A stretch of 64,000 nt of DNA, from contig JAZBQD010000015.1 of NCBI GenBank assembly GCA_036583965.1, positions 25,041,810 to 25,105,809 of the forward strand, given 5' to 3'. The position numbers and the translations under genes were made by a program. This document shows, one piece after another, positions 22,553 to 36,600 of the stretch. Source of the DNA: Prunella strophiata. Its lineage: Eukaryota; Chordata; Aves; Passeriformes; Prunellidae. The first letter of the stretch is position 1. Every line of letters starts with the position of its first letter. Below the pieces are notes generated by a model. That model was not told the DNA's origin, ran no database searches, and saw only the letters and a program-made list of their open reading frames with translations.

Positions 22553-25500
22553 CTTTGCATCCTACAGTTCAGAAATTTTGCTGCATGCTCTATTTTCACT
22601 GTGCAGCTTGTGCTCTCTGGTTTCAACCATTCAGTTTCTGGGGCAGCTTGCTTGGTGCTGCTTTTCTCTAGAAGGTTAAAAAAAAGTTCAGTAAATCTGA
22701 GAAGATATCTAAGGTTTCTTTCATCTCCCACACTCGTGGTCTGCAAGTGTACCCACCTTTTTGACAAAGTTATTCTCCTCACCTTAAAAATACATCTAAG
22801 CAGAAACTTCAGTTCTTGTTCCTTATATTTTTGTGTGTAATGGAATTTGAGGGATTTGTTTGGGATGCTTTTTTTCTAACATTTATTAGCTTTGTTCACA
22901 CTGCTTACAGGAAGGAGATGCACACAATATATAAACTAAATATACTTTTTATTAGCAAGGCTCTTAACATACAGTCTTGCATTCAGCAGCTTAGCTGATG
23001 AAAACAGTTTAAAGCAGATTGCATCACTCTAGGTACTACTAACCTGTGGATGGGTGCTGTATCCCTGCATGAAAACACATTCAATTTTCAGTGTAACTCA
23101 CACCAATTTCAGCTGACTACCCACTTTCTACATCAGCTGGGGAAGCCACAGGTTTGTTGTTTTTTGAGAAGACTACCAAGATATTCAGCACTGATGAACT
23201 GTGATTTCTATTTCTGTCCATTCACATCTATGAGTCTGTCCTTTTTTCTCCTACCCTTAACTCCCCCATCTTCTCCCAGAATGGTGGCGGTTGTGCGTCA
23301 GGGCTGGCCTCTACTTTGTCATTGCACCAGTTCCTTTATGTGAAAACTGTGTTTGCAGTCAGCCTGAGTTCCTCCATCCAGCCACCTCCACATCACCCTC
23401 CTCTGAAATGCCAAGTCCCTTCCTTGCCTTCATTCCTGATGTGTGATCGGCTCCATTCCACATTAAATCCTAACTGAGACAGTAGCTGAAGCTTCTGCTG
23501 TAGACCTACTCTAACCCACTCACCCATCTTGCTCCAGTCCATGTTATACAAATGATTTCTCAGTCCTGTCTCTCCTCTCCCATAAAACTGGAGGGAGTAT
23601 TGCACCTTCTTCTCTTGCTCTTTGCCCTTTCTGGAATCAATGGTCAGTCACATTTGGCCACATCTGGTTTGAGTCACAAATTCCCAAACTGATTTTTGCT
23701 TGATTTTCAAATTCCAATTGTGTTCAGGTTGTTCTGGTATCTCCTTGGAATTCAAGCCACATGTGCCAAAAAAAATGAACCCTCTTCCTTAACATTATTC
23801 CTCCCTCTTCCTCTTGCAATCTTTGATGGCCATCACCACATTCCAGTGAGATAGTTACAGAAATGCTACACAATATCAGATATCCTTACTAGCAACTCTC
23901 TACCACTTGCTGTAGCGCTCTGCCCCTACTGCTCTGCTGCAGCTTTTACTACTGGAATCTCTTGTCAGTCATTTGTTTCAGTACCAGATCCGTGCAAAAC
24001 ACATTGTCCCTCATTCTGAACACTGCAGCTCTCTGAAGCTGCATGCCTTTTCCTCCACAGTTTGATCTTTCATTTGACTTGAGTTCCCTGCTTCTCAAAA
24101 TAACTGACTTCTAGGTGACACAATTTAAAATTTTCCCTTCTATAATCAGTTTTCATATATTAAGATAAAACAAGCCCAGCATGCAAACCACAGGAATGTT
24201 TATCATCTAATCAAAAGAGAGGTTTTGCTCACAAGTTGCTTACAGAAAATGTTCTGTACGTGTTACACTGCTCATCTTAAAAAGTATGGTGCAAGCATAC
24301 TCCAGTGAAAGATGAAAACAGGCACTGCCACACACAAAGAAATGATATTTACACAGGATCTCCAAGTCCAGGTGCATTGTGTGTGAGCAAACATAGGTAG
24401 ATGAATATAGTCCTTTATGTAATTTCAAACTGGAATTAACCAGCATACAACCAGCATAGCAGGTCTAACAGAAAAATGGGCAAGGTCAGAGTATTGACTC
24501 ATTAAATTTTGCCAGGGACATGTAAGGTGGCAGGATCAGTTCTCAAACAATAGCTCACTGTTCACATAGCAGCTGGTCCTAGCATCCAAAGTGATGAAAA
24601 ATATTTGTATATCTAGTTAAAGAAAAACCTAAAAATGCCAGGATTCTATAGCATTTTGTGAAGACATAGCAAACCTAGTTGTTAATTTTCTTTATGCTGT
24701 CATGTAAGTCTCCAGAGGGTGTCTAGGGACACAAAGCTGAATTTTCATTTATTGAAGTATCCACTGTAGGCTGGTACTTACACATTGCTCAGAATAAAGA
24801 GATTGAGGAGGAAGATGCAAATTAGTTACTTAGTCTTCAGAATGATGACTACTGATTACATATAGGTTTTAAGAGTTGGTTTATAAAACCCTGAAAGTAG
24901 AAATTATCAGTTAGAAAATGACCTAACATGCAAACAGGTATAATATGAACTCAAGTGCAAGATATGCTTGAGCTGAAATGTTCTAGTGACTATAGACAAA
25001 ACCATCTTTAAAACAGCACTTAGATTCACTATAACTACTAAATAACACTAGAAATGCTTTTTCCCCTGCCTATAATCCTTGTTCCTGACACCAAATTCAT
25101 CCTTGACCACACAATTCTCTGTGTAATTCAAGTTTCAAAAATAAATTATACTGAAACTCCCAGTGTACCATATTCCCAAAAATACACTCTGTTTCAGAAA
25201 AAGAGCTGTTTATAATGCCTTACTTCGGGTTTGTACCCCTAACGTCACCAAAGCCTTTCTTTTTCTGTCAAAGATGCTTCAATTTCCATTCTTTCTGCTA
25301 AGTAAGATCAACTGTTACAGTTATTTCAAACAAAACTTTTCTTTCAGGTTGGACAAGGGGAAATGGGGCAAATATTTATACAACAAGCTCTCACATCTAT
25401 TGAATGCTTCTGTCTTGCTCTCACTCTAAAATGAGAACCCAAAAATTATGACAGAACATTGTTATTGTAAGATTCTAATGCATTATCTAAATTAAGATGT

Positions 25501-28500
25501 AACAGTATAAACCTTTTGGCATTTGTGGTTCCCTAACTTACTCAAAATTAGATCATTACTGATTAAAATCAGCTGCCTTTAAAGCATATGTGCGCTACCT
25601 CTTCCTGTTCAGAAATGTCTGGGAGCACTGTCAAGATCCTGCTATTACAAGAAGATACCTGCTTGCTTTTCAGAAGTAGAAAATATGGTAGCAGAGTAAC
25701 AAAGCCTTATCTCTTGGCACACCATGTCACTGATCTGGTCCTACAGCTTCGTCAGCAAAGACAATTTCTCACACGTTGCATTGCGTGCACTTGAGTCAAT
25801 GGGCAGTTACAAATCCCAGCTGGGTGTTGGATGAACAGCTCCCGTGCAGAGCTCTTGTCACAGCCCCAGATCTCCCCCACAGGAGGATGGGACACCCCAG
25901 CCTATGGACACTTCAGCACCTGTAAGTCTGCACTTCACACTGCACACGTTCTTCACCCCTCACCCCTCACTGGTCATCACTTGTCAGCAGCGAAGACTCA
26001 CTGCAAGTTTGCAAATTTTACTCCCTTTCTTTCTCTTTTAAGAGCATTCAGGCCTGTCTCAAAGTTAAGGTTTTAGTTTGATTTCCTCCAGCTTTGAGTA
26101 AATACTCTGGACTTCTGGCTCTAGCCTTCTTTTCAGTTCTTGATCTGTGAGAGAAAGAAGCTATAGCCACCTCCTTGTACAAAATTAGTATTTTTCATTA
26201 TGCAAACATCACTCCATGAAATTATTAAAAAGAAGTTGCCTATATCTGCCAGGTCAGAAGTAAAATACAAGAACTCCCTAAGTGCTGAGGACGAGGGACC
26301 TGGAGCTGTGGGATACACTTTGGTGTCCCTTTCTCAGTGCATAACCACTGTTCCTGAAAACCATACTCTTTTCATGCAGTCACTGGCAAGCTCAGGCTTC
26401 TAGTCCAAGACAAAGCACTTTCCTGAGAGAGAGAAGAATCTGGTGTTGTTGTCACACTCTGGATTATTTGCAGAAAGGATTCTTGTGTTTTCTCACTTGG
26501 GTGAAACTTAGGCTTACTCCTTTGTGGAAAAAGTTTTAAGAACAATTCAGTCAGAAGAGGTACTGGAAAGAGGCAGATTGTTAGGAAAATCTAGAAGGAG
26601 AAATCTTACTCCCAGTTCAGCATCTGGACACTACTTGAAATACTCATAGCAATAATTTAACTAGGAAACACATTCACAGCATTAAGAACCAAATCCAAGT
26701 GTGAAAAGCTGTTTTTCCACTAGCCTATTAGAAAATACACAGTATGGGTTAACACAGCTTTACAAATTCTGTAAATCCAAATTAACTTACTTCAGCTAAA
26801 ATTACATTCTTCCTGTCTGCATTTTCGTGATAAATCTTAAGTACTAAGTACCCTTTTAAAATCCACGGTGTTTAAAAGTTTATTTTTCTCAATGAAAGAA
26901 GAGCTGAAAGAAACAGTCTTCCTTCTGTAAATTATTATATTACACAGGAAATTCAAATGCTTGGGTTTTTTTTTTTTTAATCTGAGAAACAAGGTGTTTC
27001 CCCAAAGACAACTACTCAGTGCCAACATCTAATTCACAATAAATGCAGTAGGTAAAACTATCTTAAGGCAATGCCTGAACTTTTCTATCACCTAGTTCCT
27101 CAAAATACTAAACAGGAGAGAAACAGAAATTTCTCTCAGAATCAGAAAGGCAAAAATGAAAAAGTCCAGCTACAATCTAGCTGGATTTTTTTAAATCTAG
27201 CAATTCCTAGAAGACTCAAGATGATCTTTTAGCAAAGCTTTGGTTGAAAAAAGTATTTTTACGCTGGCTTAATAAACATGACCACTGAGATTTCTCTGCC
27301 CAACTAGAGAAACTTTTTATCTCCAAAATACTGGCAAGATTGATGAAAAAAACAAGCAGTTAAACCTCAAGGTGCTGTAAGATTGCAGTGAAAGATACTT
27401 GAGTAAGAATAGGTCAAAGATCTCTGCTACAAAATTGTCACTACAACACACAGAGCTTGTGAGTAGCTGCAGCAGCTGAGACTAGAAAAGGGGCTGAAGG
27501 TTTTTCCTCATTTTGCAAAATAACTGCTAAGTAAATTTTTTTTTTGCTGGCATTTTAAATGTCTCCTGTGACAAATGAAAAAGCAGTAACATGCCATATT
27601 TGGACATTTATATTGATACAAAGCTGCAGGAATTTAATCACAGTGCAGACGTATTCCCAATAACTAAACTGCAATAAAATTCTATAATCAAGTATTTAGC
27701 ACTTATAAAAGTTAAAATTATTAGGTATCACAGGTTTAGAATTGGTTTCTATATACAGTTCCTTCCAGAGAAGGCAAATTGTAGAATCTCAATTAAAATA
27801 TGAAGAAAACAAGCCAAGATTTTAGTGGAATTAGTACTGACAATATATGGCTAAAGCCAACCATGTGGGCAATGCAGAAATTGACAGACATGCTCCTTTG
27901 CTTGTATTTATGCTGTTAAGTGGCTCTAGATTAAAATTTTTTAGTAGTAGTAGCATAACTTCATAAATTATTTTGGACCTCCACTGAAAATATTAATTTT
28001 AATCCTTGCATCCTTTACCTTTTCAGTTTCTATGTCCAAATTCTGAGTAACTTACTCAGATGCATAAACACCTGCAGTAGCCTCAGAACCCTGTAATTCA
28101 GTAGGCACAGAAAACAGGCATTTATTGAATCTATCTACCATTTATGAAAGTTAAGACAGCTGGGAAACCAGCAACCACTAGCAGTTTCACAAAGCCTAAC
28201 TTCCTTTATAAAATCTGCTGAAGTTCTAATATGGAGATTTTTTAAATCACGCAAACAGAATACTTGAAACTAACACGGCATTCTTTAACACAAATAAAAC
28301 CCAAACAGAAAAATAACACCTTTTCCACCATATTGGACCTGAATTAAAACATTTGGTAAAGAAACAGTTAAAACCAACCACTTGTCTATTGAGAGTTCTG
28401 GGAATTCATTTTCCTAACTTAACCTCACAATGGTGAATAATCTACCAGTGTGTTTAGTTGAAGTAACTACTGTAAAACCCAGCAAATGAAATCTAGGTCT

Positions 28501-28900
28501 TACATTACAGAGCAGAATAATGAAACTTGGATTCAGAGGTAGGTACAAGTTAAGCCTTTGTCTTTCATTAGAAGCTTTAAGATTTAAAGGAACTATTGCA
28601 TGTTTGTTTTGAGATTGGTATTTTTAGGTGGCTGTAAGATATAAGCCTTTCTTAAGTTTCACAAACTGCAGGCTAAAATATTTTACTATCATGTGCTGCT
28701 CTAGTAAAAAAAAGAACCAATTTTTGGTCAAATGGGAGATGAGAATATCTATCACCCACCCCACCTTCATCAGCCAAGTGATCCCATTCAGTCTTCCTGA
28801 GCTTGGAAGCAAAAACCCCTTAATTTTCTCAAGTACCTAATTTTTCAGTAGTACACTAGATATTCATGATATTGACACTGTAATAAGAGCACTTGCATCA
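22553..28900. other. Intergenic DNA between NBN and OSGIN2 3' ends
   Basis: About 6.3 kb between two converging genes. Base composition is somewhat higher in GC at about 23100-24060 and 25600-26000, with C/T-rich text, but I recognise no gene, RNA or repeat family there. The open frames (up to 103 codons) have no homology that I know and no splice context. Confidence 0.5.
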
Positions 28901-28904
28901 GTAC

Positions 28905-29070
28905 TTTATTGTTCATGTTAATGCGTATTCTCAGAAATGTACATGTCACTGTAGGGGAACATCTCATGTTAGTCTTTGTGCACTCACCCAAGTCTAGGCA
29001 TAGTGTGAAGAAACATTAATGGATTGTGTCCAATTGTTAAAGATTATATGGGAATGCTTATTCTTTTATT
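28905..29070 (-). terminator. OSGIN2: Candidate OSGIN2 poly(A) signals
   Basis: On the minus strand AATAAA occurs at 29065-29070 (about 580 bases past the stop) and 28905-28910 (about 740 bases past it). Either could end the transcript. Human-like longer UTRs are also possible. Confidence 0.35.
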
Positions 29071-29646
29071 CCAATTACCAGGATAATTTAAACCTTTTGA
29101 GGAATACTTCTTGCTTACAGAAGTCCTTATAGTAGAAACCGTTTTACTAAGTGCTCATTCCAAGTATTACTGTGACAAATAAATAAAATCCTTGTTTCAA
29201 GCAGAAGGCTCCAGATTTGCTTTGGGACAAAGAATCACTTTGTATTAAACAAGCTTTCTGCTTTTAGTATTTCAATTTCATGGTAAGAGTATTCTTGTCA
29301 CATTTGACACTAAAATGTAAAGCCACTCTGGTAGGCGTTGCCTTTCACAGATGAAATCTGCTCTTGTAGTTGAGCAAGAGATGACAGACAGGCAGACCAA
29401 GATAAGTTAGTCTCATTTTCTGTTTATCTGGAAGCAATTCCAGTTGAGATCAGTTGAAATAGCAGATCAATTTTTTGTATTTTTAAAGAGTGAAGTATTG
29501 TAATATCAGCATCCTTTACCAAGCAATACAAGCGCAGGTTACTTGTACACAACAGAAATGTGACTGCTATCAACTTTTGCTGCCAGTGAGTTTTCTGTTA
29601 AGACTACATCTGTAATCCTGGATGTGAGAGTTTCTAACTGTCTTGT

Positions 29647-30694
29647 TTATGGTACCCCTTCACCTCCTCCATCCCCACTTTCAATCAATTCATGTTTCTT
29701 CTTTTGTCTTATTGCCAAGCATCGTGCAATGCCCAGTGCACCTCCTTTTAAAAACCGTACAAAGTTGTCTCCCACCAGAGGCCCTAAAGCAAAGAGGTTG
29801 GCTTCTTTAGTGCATTCGTAAGTGTATGGATCAATCTCTATAGGATTCCCTTTGCATGTGATGGGCTGATTAGAGTGATGGCCTATGCTATGTCCTTGGT
29901 CCTTTAAAAAGAAAAGATTTGGGTGAGAACCTATCAGAACTAAGGCTATAGAAAACTTCAAAATTTTCTTCAGTCCAGAGGCACTCTGAAGAACACATTT
30001 CATCTCAGGCTTGAAGGAAAGTACATTGTGTTCAGGGAAACTAGTGTAAGCAGAATGTTGATTGGAGTCCACAGTATGAGACTGAGTACACATCATATGA
30101 TAGACCTTATGGTATTCAGGGTAAAGCTTTTTAGGTAACTGTTTGAAAATGAGGCTTGTATCGGTAACTCTTCTGCGAAACACGTGGACTACTGGGATGT
30201 TGTTGTTATAGGCACATAGTACTGCATCAGCTGCTGTTAGTCCAGCACCCACAATCAACACAGGGTCTGCCTTCCCACGTAACTTTCCTTTGCTGATTGC
30301 AGCTCCGAAGTCAGACATGGAATGGAGGACAAAAGGAAAGTCTTCTCCTTCAACCTGCAGTCGGCCAGGAGAATCAAAGGTTCCAGTTGCAAGAGCCACA
30401 TTCTCAGCAAAGAGGCAGAAGGGCACATGAGAGCCATCTGTTGCCCGCTGATAACCTCTGACTTCCCAGTTTCTCTTAATAAGTGATTTCTGTCCATCTT
30501 CCATTTCCAAATCCTGTGTTGAATTATCTTCATTTTGCTGACTTCTACCTTCATCATCCTTTTCTCGGTAAAGCCTGGACACTGATGTTATGTAAACATT
30601 GTCTCTGAAATTCTTTTGGAGGCCCATGACTTTAACATAGTGTTTGTAATAACAAGCTATTTCCTCTGGCATTACTCGATCACTCTTTATATTT
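29647..30694 (-). CDS. OSGIN2: OSGIN2 exon 6 (last)
   Basis: Acceptor ttttctttcag. 1,048 bp encoding residues 207-555 and the stop. Contains [20 protein letters not shown], the [14 protein letters not shown] nucleotide-binding motif, [20 protein letters not shown] and the C-terminal [18 protein letters not shown]. It carries about 63% of the protein. Confidence 0.98.
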
Positions 30695-33600
30695 CTGAAA
30701 GAAAATTGAATGGTTCCAGTTAATAAATAGACCTTACTGGTAATTTGAAAATCAGATATGACATACCACATAACAGGTCAAATTTATGAGGACTTAATCT
30801 GGTCAGTGTAAATGACACTGAGTTCAACATCTTTAAAGGCATTTGATTTATTTGTTCTCTTGTTTCCTGATACACAAGACCAGCTAACTTTTAAAATATG
30901 ATTTTAAGTTTTATACAATGTTAATTGCTATGGTGATTAACAAATAAGTTGTAACAAAGCTCTGGAATATCACAGCAGCTCCATATGGAAGTGTTTTACA
31001 AAGTTTAACATCCCAACTATCAATAATACAGTATTGGCTAAACTTGTGCCCAGTGAGAATACACTTACTTATGATCTAAATCATTAAATGTCATAGTTAA
31101 GTGCTAATTTTGAAACTCTAGGTTCAATGTTACTGGAACCAAGTATTCATTATACTTTACAAAAGACCTCTCTCCCTTGGGTAGGGTTCAGTTCACGAAG
31201 TATCAAATGAAGTAGTTCCATGTCACATGAATGGGCAAAGCAAACATGACACAGAGTGTTAATGCAACTATGTAAACAGGATTGTGAGGTTCAAGCCTTC
31301 AATAAAAAACATTTTTGCACTGCAACCCTGCTATTACATCTGTGCTTTTTTTGTGATTATTGCAGTCTCATTTATAAGAAAAATAGCTGACAGTGTAATA
31401 ATTTGGAACATTTGCATGAATTTTGCTGCTTCTTTAGAAGTAAGCTCTAGGAAGAAGGCAAAACAAGCTGTAATGAACATCAGGACTGCCAATAAATTAC
31501 ACTTAAAATCATATTTGCAAGTAATCAGGCTACTCATTTTCTTAGACTAACAAGATAATAACACATGTTCTTTTAAATGCTCAGGTTACTACTCTGGAAA
31601 TTCTCATGAGATATTTATTGGAAGAGAATAACATGAGTGTGTCACCTCTTGCAAGGAAACTTAGGAAACTATTCTACATAACTAGAATTTTACATTATCA
31701 TCAATCCTTTTAAATAAGCTTGTTTAATTGTAGTATAACAGGTCAGCATTTCTGGTTTTAGCATTGTTGAAAACTATAATACATAGCTTCAGATAATAAG
31801 CAGCTTATGGGATTTCAGTTAATAAGGAGGCAAGATTGCTGTGGTTATCTAAGAAAAGGATTAAAGAACAAAGCTAGAGTTTCCTCACTTCAAGGGTTGT
31901 CCTGAAATGAGTAACAGTCTGCCCTTAAAGACACAAGCTCAAGTAACTGTACTTCTTCTTTTCCCATACATGGTACAAAACCAACTTCCTTTAATTTTGC
32001 TAGAACAAAGTAAAAAAAATTAAGATTTTAGAAAAAGCTCATGTAGAATGTTCCTAGGTTCATCTGCTGACACAGACCTTTATTAACTGAAATAAAACCA
32101 GTGAGCTTGCACAAGATTAACTTTTCTTCTCAAATTTTTTCAAGAAACTTATCGATACAAATTAACACAGAAATACTGAATTATTCTCTTAAAATTAAAA
32201 TTCATAGATTTCAGATGCTGCAGCTTTGCCTGTAAAAGCAAATGCTGAAATATTTACCCTCCTGAATTGCAAGAAAGCTGGTGTGCACAGCAACTTCAGC
32301 TGCTTGGGTGTTGAAAGAGGAACTTGCAATACCTCCTTCAGTGGATTTGAAATTCCTTCCTCCTTCTACTCTCATCTCTGATCAGAACTACTTTCAGCAA
32401 GTGCCTCCTTCTGAAATGCTGCTGGAACACACCGCTGCCTGTACGTTTGCTTTCAGTGCACTCCCCAGCAATTATTCTGCCTGACCATTGTCCAGTTTTT
32501 TTCATGAGAATACACACAGCAGAAGAATTTCCAGTGCCATCAGGCAATTTAATAAACTAAACAAGAAGCCCTCCTGTCAACAGTGAAGTTTGAGTATTTT
32601 CCAGTTATCTGGATTTTTATAGCCACTAGGATTCCCTAGTAGATTCTGCAGTATCTTTACCTGCGTTTGCTAGCTGCCCACTCCTTAAAGCTGAGGCCAG
32701 GCAATTCCATCCAGTCTCCAAAACTGATGGTTAGCATAGAGCCCTCCATGGACTATGGAGAAAATATGAAGATGCATGATCAGACATATTTCAAATTCAA
32801 ATCTGAATTCAAGTGTAAAATGTAAATTAAAAAAAAAATATTCAAATGTAAAAACCAGTGAAGTTCTTCTCATTGTACTCATTTAGAGTAACAAAATACC
32901 AGAATAAAACATAAAACCAGGACATTAAATGAAGAACTGAAGAACTATTTCTGTGTTACACTTAGATAATAAGCAACCACATGAGCTGATAAAGAAGGTG
33001 AAGAGAGAGCATGTGAAAGGGAAACTGAAAGCAAGTTACTTGAAATACAAAAAAGGAATAAAAACATGTGAAAGCAGCATTATATAAAGACACCAAGATT
33101 TAAGATTGTATATAAAAGCACCTGGAAACAATGCAGACAAGAAAAAAAAAAACGTTATAGAAAATACTCTTCATTATAATTCATTAGATGTGAACTAACA
33201 AAAAACCTGGCAATATAAGACAGCACTCATGGTCACAAACGCCCAAGTAAAGAGCAACTTCTTCCTTCCTTTCTCATATCCCCCACTTGGGCTTTGCTAA
33301 TGAGCAGATGAAACTGCAACTGTCACTACCATCTAAAACATCTAAAATACTAAGGCAGTATTACTGCCTTACTGCCCTAGAGTAAGGCAGTAAGAAAAAT
33401 CCCAAAACACAGAGTTACCAAGTTACTCTAGGAGTGAGATGAAATTTTTACTCACATGCCAAGCCCCGCCAGGTGGTCCTTTTCCAAGCACTATGTGGGG
33501 AATGTAATTATGTTGTTCCAACTTCCAGTGCAGAACAGGAGGGTAGTCATAGCCAAAGTCAGCATCAGGGTGAAGCAATGTATCAAAAAGCACTGCAACT

Positions 33601-36600
33601 GGGTTTGAGGAGCGTCCTTCCAGGCCTTCTGACAGGTACTCCAGATCCTGAAGGATGACAAATTTTAAACTTTTAATGTTCATCATGCTATTCTGATGTG
33701 CAGAAGTTGAATTGCAACAGAAAACAGAATTAATTCAGACTGCATTTTAGCTAAAGGTATTTAACGTAGAAATTCAATCAAACCACTTTTCAGGAAAAAC
33801 TGCTATGATTCAGTTCTTTTAACTCTGAATAGTACATCTCACTCATTTAAAATGGATATGTTAGTAACAGTAATTCTGGGGCAAGTCAGTATCTGTAGAA
33901 CAAAGAAGTATATGGACAAATAGAGAACAGAGCAACTTAGTAACATCTTTATTTACAGACAGCAGACTGTTTTTAACAAAGGAGTGCTAAAATTTCTAGG
34001 AGCTCCATTTTGAAAAAGCAAAATTCGAATCTAAAAACATTAAGCTTTAAACATCAAGTATAAAAGGCACTTTTGACAGCTCTTAGCTAGTTCCAACATT
34101 ATATCTTAATATAATATAAGATACAATATTATAATTAAGATATATAATCAAGATATAATATTATTATTACGACATATATCTTAATATCTGAATTATATCT
34201 TAAAATAATTAAGATAATATAAGTATTATTTTTAAAAAGTAAAACTAGGATTATTTTACACACCAATTAATGTTGAGAAAAATTTCTAGAACTTTGTAAA
34301 GTTCACATTTCAGCATCTATTAACCAGTCTTGTTCCAAAAATTGCAATGATTGCAAAAATTATACAATAGCAAATATTTGAAAAGAAAACAGAGATTTGA
34401 AGAAAGAACTAGACATAAGACCAATTTTTGCTGACAAAGTCAGTACAGCTTAGCTTCCTAATTAGGCAAAATATCAGGGGGTTGGGAGAGGATGAAGTAC
34501 ACGAAACATCTGTAGCCAAAACTTAGGCAGATTACTCTCCTGCAAAAGAAAAAGCCCTTGAGATCTAGGGTAAACATCACATGCAAATAGCACAGCATTG
34601 AAACAAAAACACCCTCCAAAATCCAAAGCCAAACAAACTCCTATTTACTTCCTACAAATGTAAATCCATGTTTGTATTTCAAATAAATTAGTCACAAAGG
34701 CAATACAGTGATAACATTGTCAGTAATCCATCGGGAGTACAGTGAGGTGAGTGGAAAACAGTGTTAACATGAGAAACCAATGGACAAGTGGAAAGAGAAA
34801 CCCTGGAGAAGATTCAACTAATCAAATCAGACAGAATAAATTGGATGTATACATAAGTAACAACTACAGCACAAGAGCAACTGTCAATACAACACAAACA
34901 CTGAAGGATGCATACTGTTCCAAAAAAAAAAAAATGGATTGTGTTTATAGAGGCTGTATGTCCCAAGCAGCTAAAAATGAAATCTTAGTAAGAATTGTAG
35001 TAAACATTAAGAATATTTTAACTCAAACTATGTGTACTTTAGGTATGTTAGTAGCATGTGTTCCTTGGTGATAAATGCCCAAACATCCCAGGACATGACA
35101 ACTGGAATTCCTGCATCAGCCACTGACCAAGTCATGCTTTAGACACTCCTGGCAAATAGTAAGAACACAACAAAGAGCAGGCTGTAAAACAAAAAAAGAC
35201 CACAAATTAAAAGCCTTCAAGAGCCACAAACAACACTACACAGTCCAGGTTTGGATCTAATGGTCATGAGTTGATTCTATTAAAGTTAACAGAATAACAA
35301 AATAACTTACTAATGCACTAATGCTTGCAGTAGGAAAAGAGCTAGACAAGATGGCAACCAATACTTACTTGGTCAACAATGGAAAGATGTCGAGCTTCTT
35401 CTAATTTTGTATGTAGGATGGGGTTTGGATGTATAGCTTCAGGAGATAAATATGGCCTGTATCCAGAGAGCAGGTAAGAAAGGCAAATTCCTGAAGGTCC
35501 ATTTCCTAGCAAAGAAAAAAATTACTGCTTTAGGAAAAATGTTTATAATCTACAGTTTGTTAATCACTAAATATACAGAAACAAAATAATACTGAAGTAG
35601 TATAATGCCAGACTGTCTTGATTTCAAAGCAGCTTATAAACTTTGCAGTAAAACAGAGCTTTTTATAGAACCATCCTCCAAACAAACAGAGCAATTTTTT
35701 TTTTCAGTTAAAGAGAAACAAATGTGTGACTTTTACACCAGGAAGCAAAATGCATATAAAGAAGTTCCCTAATTTACTATGTCAAATTCACTATTCTTGT
35801 GTGAAAATGGCCTGACAGATAATGGTCTGCCTGTCAGTCACAGTGTTAGCTGAATATTATTGCCATCTTACAACTCTGCATTCCTACAGGCACTGTACAA
35901 CACAGAGCAGAAAGATAATTTGGATTATATGCTCTTCATATAGGTGTGTCCATAAAATAAAGGGAAGAGACAAGCAGAAAACTTAAGACTGGAAGTCAGA
36001 TGAGAAGTTACAGACACAGCCAAACAGCAACATAAAAGCTAAGTGAACACAGACACCCTGTAGTTAAGTGGTAAAGTACAAGAAAATCATGTAAGACCAC
36101 ATTCATTGTTCAGGAAGAGTATCAAGTCAAACACTTTTACCAGCTTTGTAGCATTTTCAATTTGTATATGTGTATTGCTGCAATTTTAATGGACACTTAT
36201 TTTAAAATGCTATTAAAAGTATGAGAGAGATGGGACCAAAACATTATTATTAAATTAGTATTAAACAAAGTAGGGGACCATATTTATCACATACAAATAC
36301 AGAAGTAACATTCATGTTGCGAAGTCAGACAGCAAAATTTACAGAAAGTGAAATCAGAAAATTATGTGCTATGATACAAAATTTAAATATGTGGCTATGT
36401 ATTGTTATTTCTATAGCTCCTCTTACTCATTAACTGAATGAAAAGCACTAGTGCTCTCCTAATGAGCCACTTGTCAGTACTGTGTCTTTGTTTGCCCACA
36501 TGGTATTTAGCACACACTATGCAAATGCTGGGTTTAAGTTACTAATTTATTCATACTTTAATACAGCAGGCATTGCTGGATGTTTGTTCTTACTTCTAAC

